DNA from: Halanaerobiales bacterium
GTDB taxonomy: Bacteria; Bacillota_F; Halanaerobiia; DY22613
DNA: 7,648 nt
Direction of reading: 5' to 3'
NCBI GenBank assembly: GCA_023128035.1
Contig: JAGMES010000188.1
Location: 1-7,648 of the forward strand
Below are positions 5,252 through 7,648 of this stretch, piece by piece; position 1 is the stretch's first letter, and each line of letters starts with the position of its first letter. The translations under genes and the position numbers were made by a program. The notes under the pieces are model-generated. The model saw only the letters and a program-made list of their open reading frames with translations, was not told the DNA's origin and searched no databases.

Positions 5252-5986
5252 ATGAAAAATCTCTGGGAAGATTATTTTACTTGTGAGAATTATTTTCAAA
5301 TACGAAAATCTATGTTTAAGGAAGAAGAAATATTTCTTGATTATATATTAAAGGGTGTAAAAGAAAATGGAAAAATTTTAGATTTATGTTGCGGTGCAGG
5401 TTTGCATGCACAATATTTTTCTTCTAAAGGGAAAAAGGTAACCGCTATGGATGGTTCTAAAGTTATGATTCAATTTGCATCTAAAAATATTAACAGTAAT
5501 ATTAATTTAATATATGGCGATATTAGAAACCTGAATATTTTTTCGGAATTTGATTTGGTTACTTTTATTTATGGTAGTTTTGTTTTTACGGATACTAAAG
5601 AGGCAAAAACAATTTTAAATAATGTAGCAAAGCATTTAAAAAAAGGTGGTAAATTGGTTATAGATAATCGAAATTTTAGTATTATGTATGATTTAATAGG
5701 AACAAATAATTGGATAGAGAGAGAAGGACATAGAGAACTGCAAGAATTTTCTATAGATTCAATGTCAAATATTATCACTACTAAAACGCATTATTTGTTT
5801 AAGGATAAGAATAGGGAAGATTATTCAGTTGGCTTGGTAGCTAGATATTATACATTAGCGGAACTTGTTGAAATGTTTAACGAAGCAGGATTTATTATTG
5901 AAGAGGTTTTTGGAAGTTATTCTCTCGAACCATATTGGTATAAATCATCTCCACGTATTATTATTACTGCACGGAAAGGGGCATGA
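5252..5986 (+). CDS. Class I SAM-dependent methyltransferase
   Basis: A 244-residue soluble enzyme with a complete Rossmann methyltransferase fold. Motif I is ILDLCCGAGLHAQ (residues 42-54), the SAM-ribose acidic residue is Asp67 in VTAMDGS, GDIRNLN at 89-95 follows, and motif IV is DLVTFIYGSF (101-110). The C-terminal half (YYTLAELVEMFNEAGFIIEEVFGSY) resembles small-molecule or peptide N/O-methyltransferases of the Methyltransf_11/25 type. The frame also opens at a TTG at 5231, but GGGGAGG lies between, so ATG at 5252 is chosen. It is 13 bases after the radical SAM gene and 1 base before the exporter, so one transcript is likely. It probably adds a conventional N- or O-methyl group to the cassette product; the substrate is inferred only from context. 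Confidence 0.87.
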   Translation: MKNLWEDYFTCENYFQIRKSMFKEEEIFLDYILKGVKENGKILDLCCGAGLHAQYFSSKGKKVTAMDGSKVMIQFASKNINSNINLIYGDIRNLNIFSEFDLVTFIYGSFVFTDTKEAKTILNNVAKHLKKGGKLVIDNRNFSIMYDLIGTNNWIEREGHRELQEFSIDSMSNIITTKTHYLFKDKNREDYSVGLVARYYTLAELVEMFNEAGFIIEEVFGSYSLEPYWYKSSPRIIITARKGA

Positions 5987-5987
5987 A

Positions 5988-7259
5988 ATGTCAAACTCTG
6001 ATATTAAAAAAGTCTTGACTAACAGAAATTTTCTTTTAGTATGGTTTGCTCAGATTATTTCTGTTTTGGGAAGTTGGACATACTATGTTGCTATTACAGC
6101 TTTAATGTATGATCTTACGCAATCTGGCATTGGTATTGCTAAACTTAGATCTGTACAAACAGTTGCATTACTTTTAATGGCTCCTATAGTTGGAGTATTC
6201 GTGGATCGTCTGAATCGTAAAAAGATTATGATATTTTCTGATTTACTTAGAAGTTTTATACTTCTTATATTTATTTTCTTTCGTGGAAATTTCATTATTT
6301 ACTTGGTAGGAGTCAGCATCTCAATACTTAATAGTTTTTTTAATTCCTCTGAGTCTTCGATAATTCCAGATTTGGTTGATAAAGATGAATTAGTGATTGC
6401 AAATTCACTAACTTCTACTACTGGAAATTTGATGTTGATATGTGGAGGAGCACTTGGGGGTATTATTGTAGCAGTAGGTGGTTATGAAATTGCTTTTATT
6501 ATTGATCTTATTACATATTTAATTTCAGCTATACTATTGCTGTTTATTAAAGGACAATTTAATCCTCAAATTCAAGATAGTTATGTTAGAAACAGCTCAC
6601 TTTATGAAAATTTAAAAAGTGCTTTCAAAAGATTCTTCAACGATATTAGTTATTGTATTAAATATCTGAGAAAAGAAAAAGAGATTGTAGCTATTATCCT
6701 TATGTTCTTTTTACTTAGTTTTGGAGCTGGAGCAGTCAATGTGCTAAGTATTGTATTTGCCAATCAGATTTTAAAAGTTGGCTCGAAAGGGTATGGCTTT
6801 TTACTAACTATTCAGGGGCTTGGTTCCTTAATTGCATCATTCTGCATGGTATTCTTAAGTCGCCGATTTAAACCAGTTGTTCTTTTCAATACAGGTTTTT
6901 TGATGATGGGATTATCTATGGCATTATTAGGATTGACTAAATATTTTCCTATGGCTGGTCTTTTATTTTTTGTTAGTGGTTTTGGAAACGTTTTGTTTAT
7001 TGTACCTAGCGTTTCTGTTCTACAAAAATTAGTTCATAAGGATTTAAGAGGACGAGTTTTTAGCTTCCAATATATTGCATCTGAATCTGCATTATTATTA
7101 GGAATGTTGATTACTGGTTTATTAGAAGGAATAGTTGATATTCGAATTATTATTTCAGCTGGAGGACTATTCGAAACTTTAGGAGCAATTATTTCAATTT
7201 TATTTTTTATTTCGCTTGCGAACGGTAGAAAAGATTCAATTGAGTCGTTGCAAAGTTAA
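5988..7259 (+). CDS. MFS efflux transporter, DHA3 type
   Basis: A membrane protein of 423 residues with about 12 hydrophobic segments, in the drug/H+ antiporter-3 group that includes macrolide and siderophore exporters (MefA- and EntS-like). The N-terminal NRNFLLVWFAQIISVLGSW is typical of this group, and motif A between helices 2 and 3 is clear (GVFVDRLNRKK, residues 69-79). A central cytoplasmic loop rich in Lys, Arg and Asn (about 190-235) separates the two halves. The frame is open 41 codons upstream into the methyltransferase, but ATG at 5988 has a ribosome binding site (GGAAAGGGG) 7 bases before it and lies one base after the methyltransferase stop, so it is preferred. It would export the modified peptide, or confer self-resistance. 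A single MFS exporter in place of a peptidase-linked ABC transporter suggests a small final product. Confidence 0.9.
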   Translation: MSNSDIKKVLTNRNFLLVWFAQIISVLGSWTYYVAITALMYDLTQSGIGIAKLRSVQTVALLLMAPIVGVFVDRLNRKKIMIFSDLLRSFILLIFIFFRGNFIIYLVGVSISILNSFFNSSESSIIPDLVDKDELVIANSLTSTTGNLMLICGGALGGIIVAVGGYEIAFIIDLITYLISAILLLFIKGQFNPQIQDSYVRNSSLYENLKSAFKRFFNDISYCIKYLRKEKEIVAIILMFFLLSFGAGAVNVLSIVFANQILKVGSKGYGFLLTIQGLGSLIASFCMVFLSRRFKPVVLFNTGFLMMGLSMALLGLTKYFPMAGLLFFVSGFGNVLFIVPSVSVLQKLVHKDLRGRVFSFQYIASESALLLGMLITGLLEGIVDIRIIISAGGLFETLGAIISILFFISLANGRKDSIESLQS

Positions 7260-7648
7260 GTGATCTCTGATCTGGAGTTAGTATAGAAGATGATTGGGAG
7301 ATTGCACCTAAAAGTAGGTTGATTCGCATTGAAGTTTTGAGGTAACTTGAGCGTAGACATCCTGACTTACATAGAGGAGGGGGACTTTATACAGCCTCCT
7401 TATATCAAGGGTGGACAGTAGAACATGGCTATTGTAGATATGGGTAGCTTTCCCTTTAATACTTCTCGTCGATAATCCTCTTTATATACGTACAACTCTT
7501 TTTATGGTAAATAGTCTCTCGGAATAAATAATGAGTTTGCAGGTGATTTGTAATAATTTAACTGGGAATTGCAATGATTTCTTATGAACATCTGAAGAAA
7601 GATAAAAAAACAGAAAAATGGGCATGACAAAAAGACCTATGTGATTGA
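7260..7648. other. Right-hand region without a convincing gene
   Basis: This 389-base stretch has no ORF with both reasonable length and a ribosome binding site, and no clear intrinsic terminator for the exporter transcript. AGGAGG (7374-7379) and CCTCCT (7395-7400) could form a weak 6-bp stem. One frame (7271-7447) reads 59 codons with a single internal stop and may be a decayed gene; see the findings. I see no insertion-sequence ends, tRNA or origin. Confidence 0.45.
7271..7447 (+). pseudogene. Possible degraded coding remnant
   Basis: One frame gives 24 codons ending EIAPKSRLIRIEVLR, a TAA at 7343, then 33 codons including LERRHPDLHRGGGLYTAS before a TAG at 7445. There is no start codon with a ribosome binding site. 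Local GC is higher than in the genes beside it. I do not recognise a family. It may be chance. Confidence 0.15.

Noticed and set aside
5569..5778. Minus-strand ORF of 69 codons inside the methyltransferase
   Set aside because: It is antisense to a clearly coding frame with conserved methyltransferase motifs, and its translation has no recognisable domain.
5865..5987. 41-codon N-terminal extension of the MFS protein
   Set aside because: It overlaps the methyltransferase C-terminus; the ATG at 5988 has its own ribosome binding site and begins a typical DHA3 N-terminus.
6083..6295. Minus-strand ORF of 70 codons inside the MFS gene
   Set aside because: It is antisense to conserved helices 1-3 and motif A of the transporter; the translation is unremarkable.
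7425..7475. 16-codon ORF starting MAIVDMGSF
   Set aside because: A loose AAGGGTGGA lies upstream, but there is no promoter, no partner gene and no recognisable peptide feature; likely chance.

Overview
This AT-rich window reads as an accessory region of a low-GC Gram-positive bacterium (Bacillota). The signs are consensus sigma-A promoters, strong AGGAGG-type ribosome binding sites, GTG and TTG starts, and small XRE regulators. A Bacillus, Brevibacillus or Paenibacillus-like host is a guess; nothing here fixes the genus. All genes appear complete.

Left part, minus strand (1253 to 8): a tightly packed three-gene operon. It encodes an XRE/SinR-like DNA-binding protein, a 57-residue peptide with an export signal and an acidic C-terminus, and a six-repeat TPR protein. 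This looks like a peptide-signalling (RRNPP/Rap-Phr-like) module in which the DNA-binding and TPR parts, usually fused in NprR, PlcR or Rgg, are separate polypeptides with the candidate signal gene between them. The function is inferred from layout.

Middle (1266 to 2731): a divergent promoter region with back-to-back sigma-A promoters and three copies of AGRACTATAT, then a plus-strand pair (a 69-aa HTH protein and a 92-aa unknown), an A/T hairpin terminator, and a 172-aa protein with two XRE-type HTH domains.

Right part, plus strand (3000 to 7259): a compact RiPP-like cassette. A near-perfect promoter with a dyad over its -10 drives a 28-codon precursor-like peptide. An 11-bp stem terminator follows at once, then a 675-aa cobalamin-binding radical SAM enzyme with a C-terminal PqqD-like (RRE) domain, a class I SAM methyltransferase and a DHA3-type MFS exporter. 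The proposed logic is that the terminator lets the short peptide outnumber the enzymes, the RRE binds the leader, the radical SAM enzyme and methyltransferase modify the peptide, and the MFS protein exports it. No leader peptidase is visible. The precursor has no Cys, Ser, Trp, Tyr or Gly, so known thioether, lanthionine and Lys-Trp chemistries do not apply.

The last 389 bases hold no convincing gene, only a possible degraded coding remnant.
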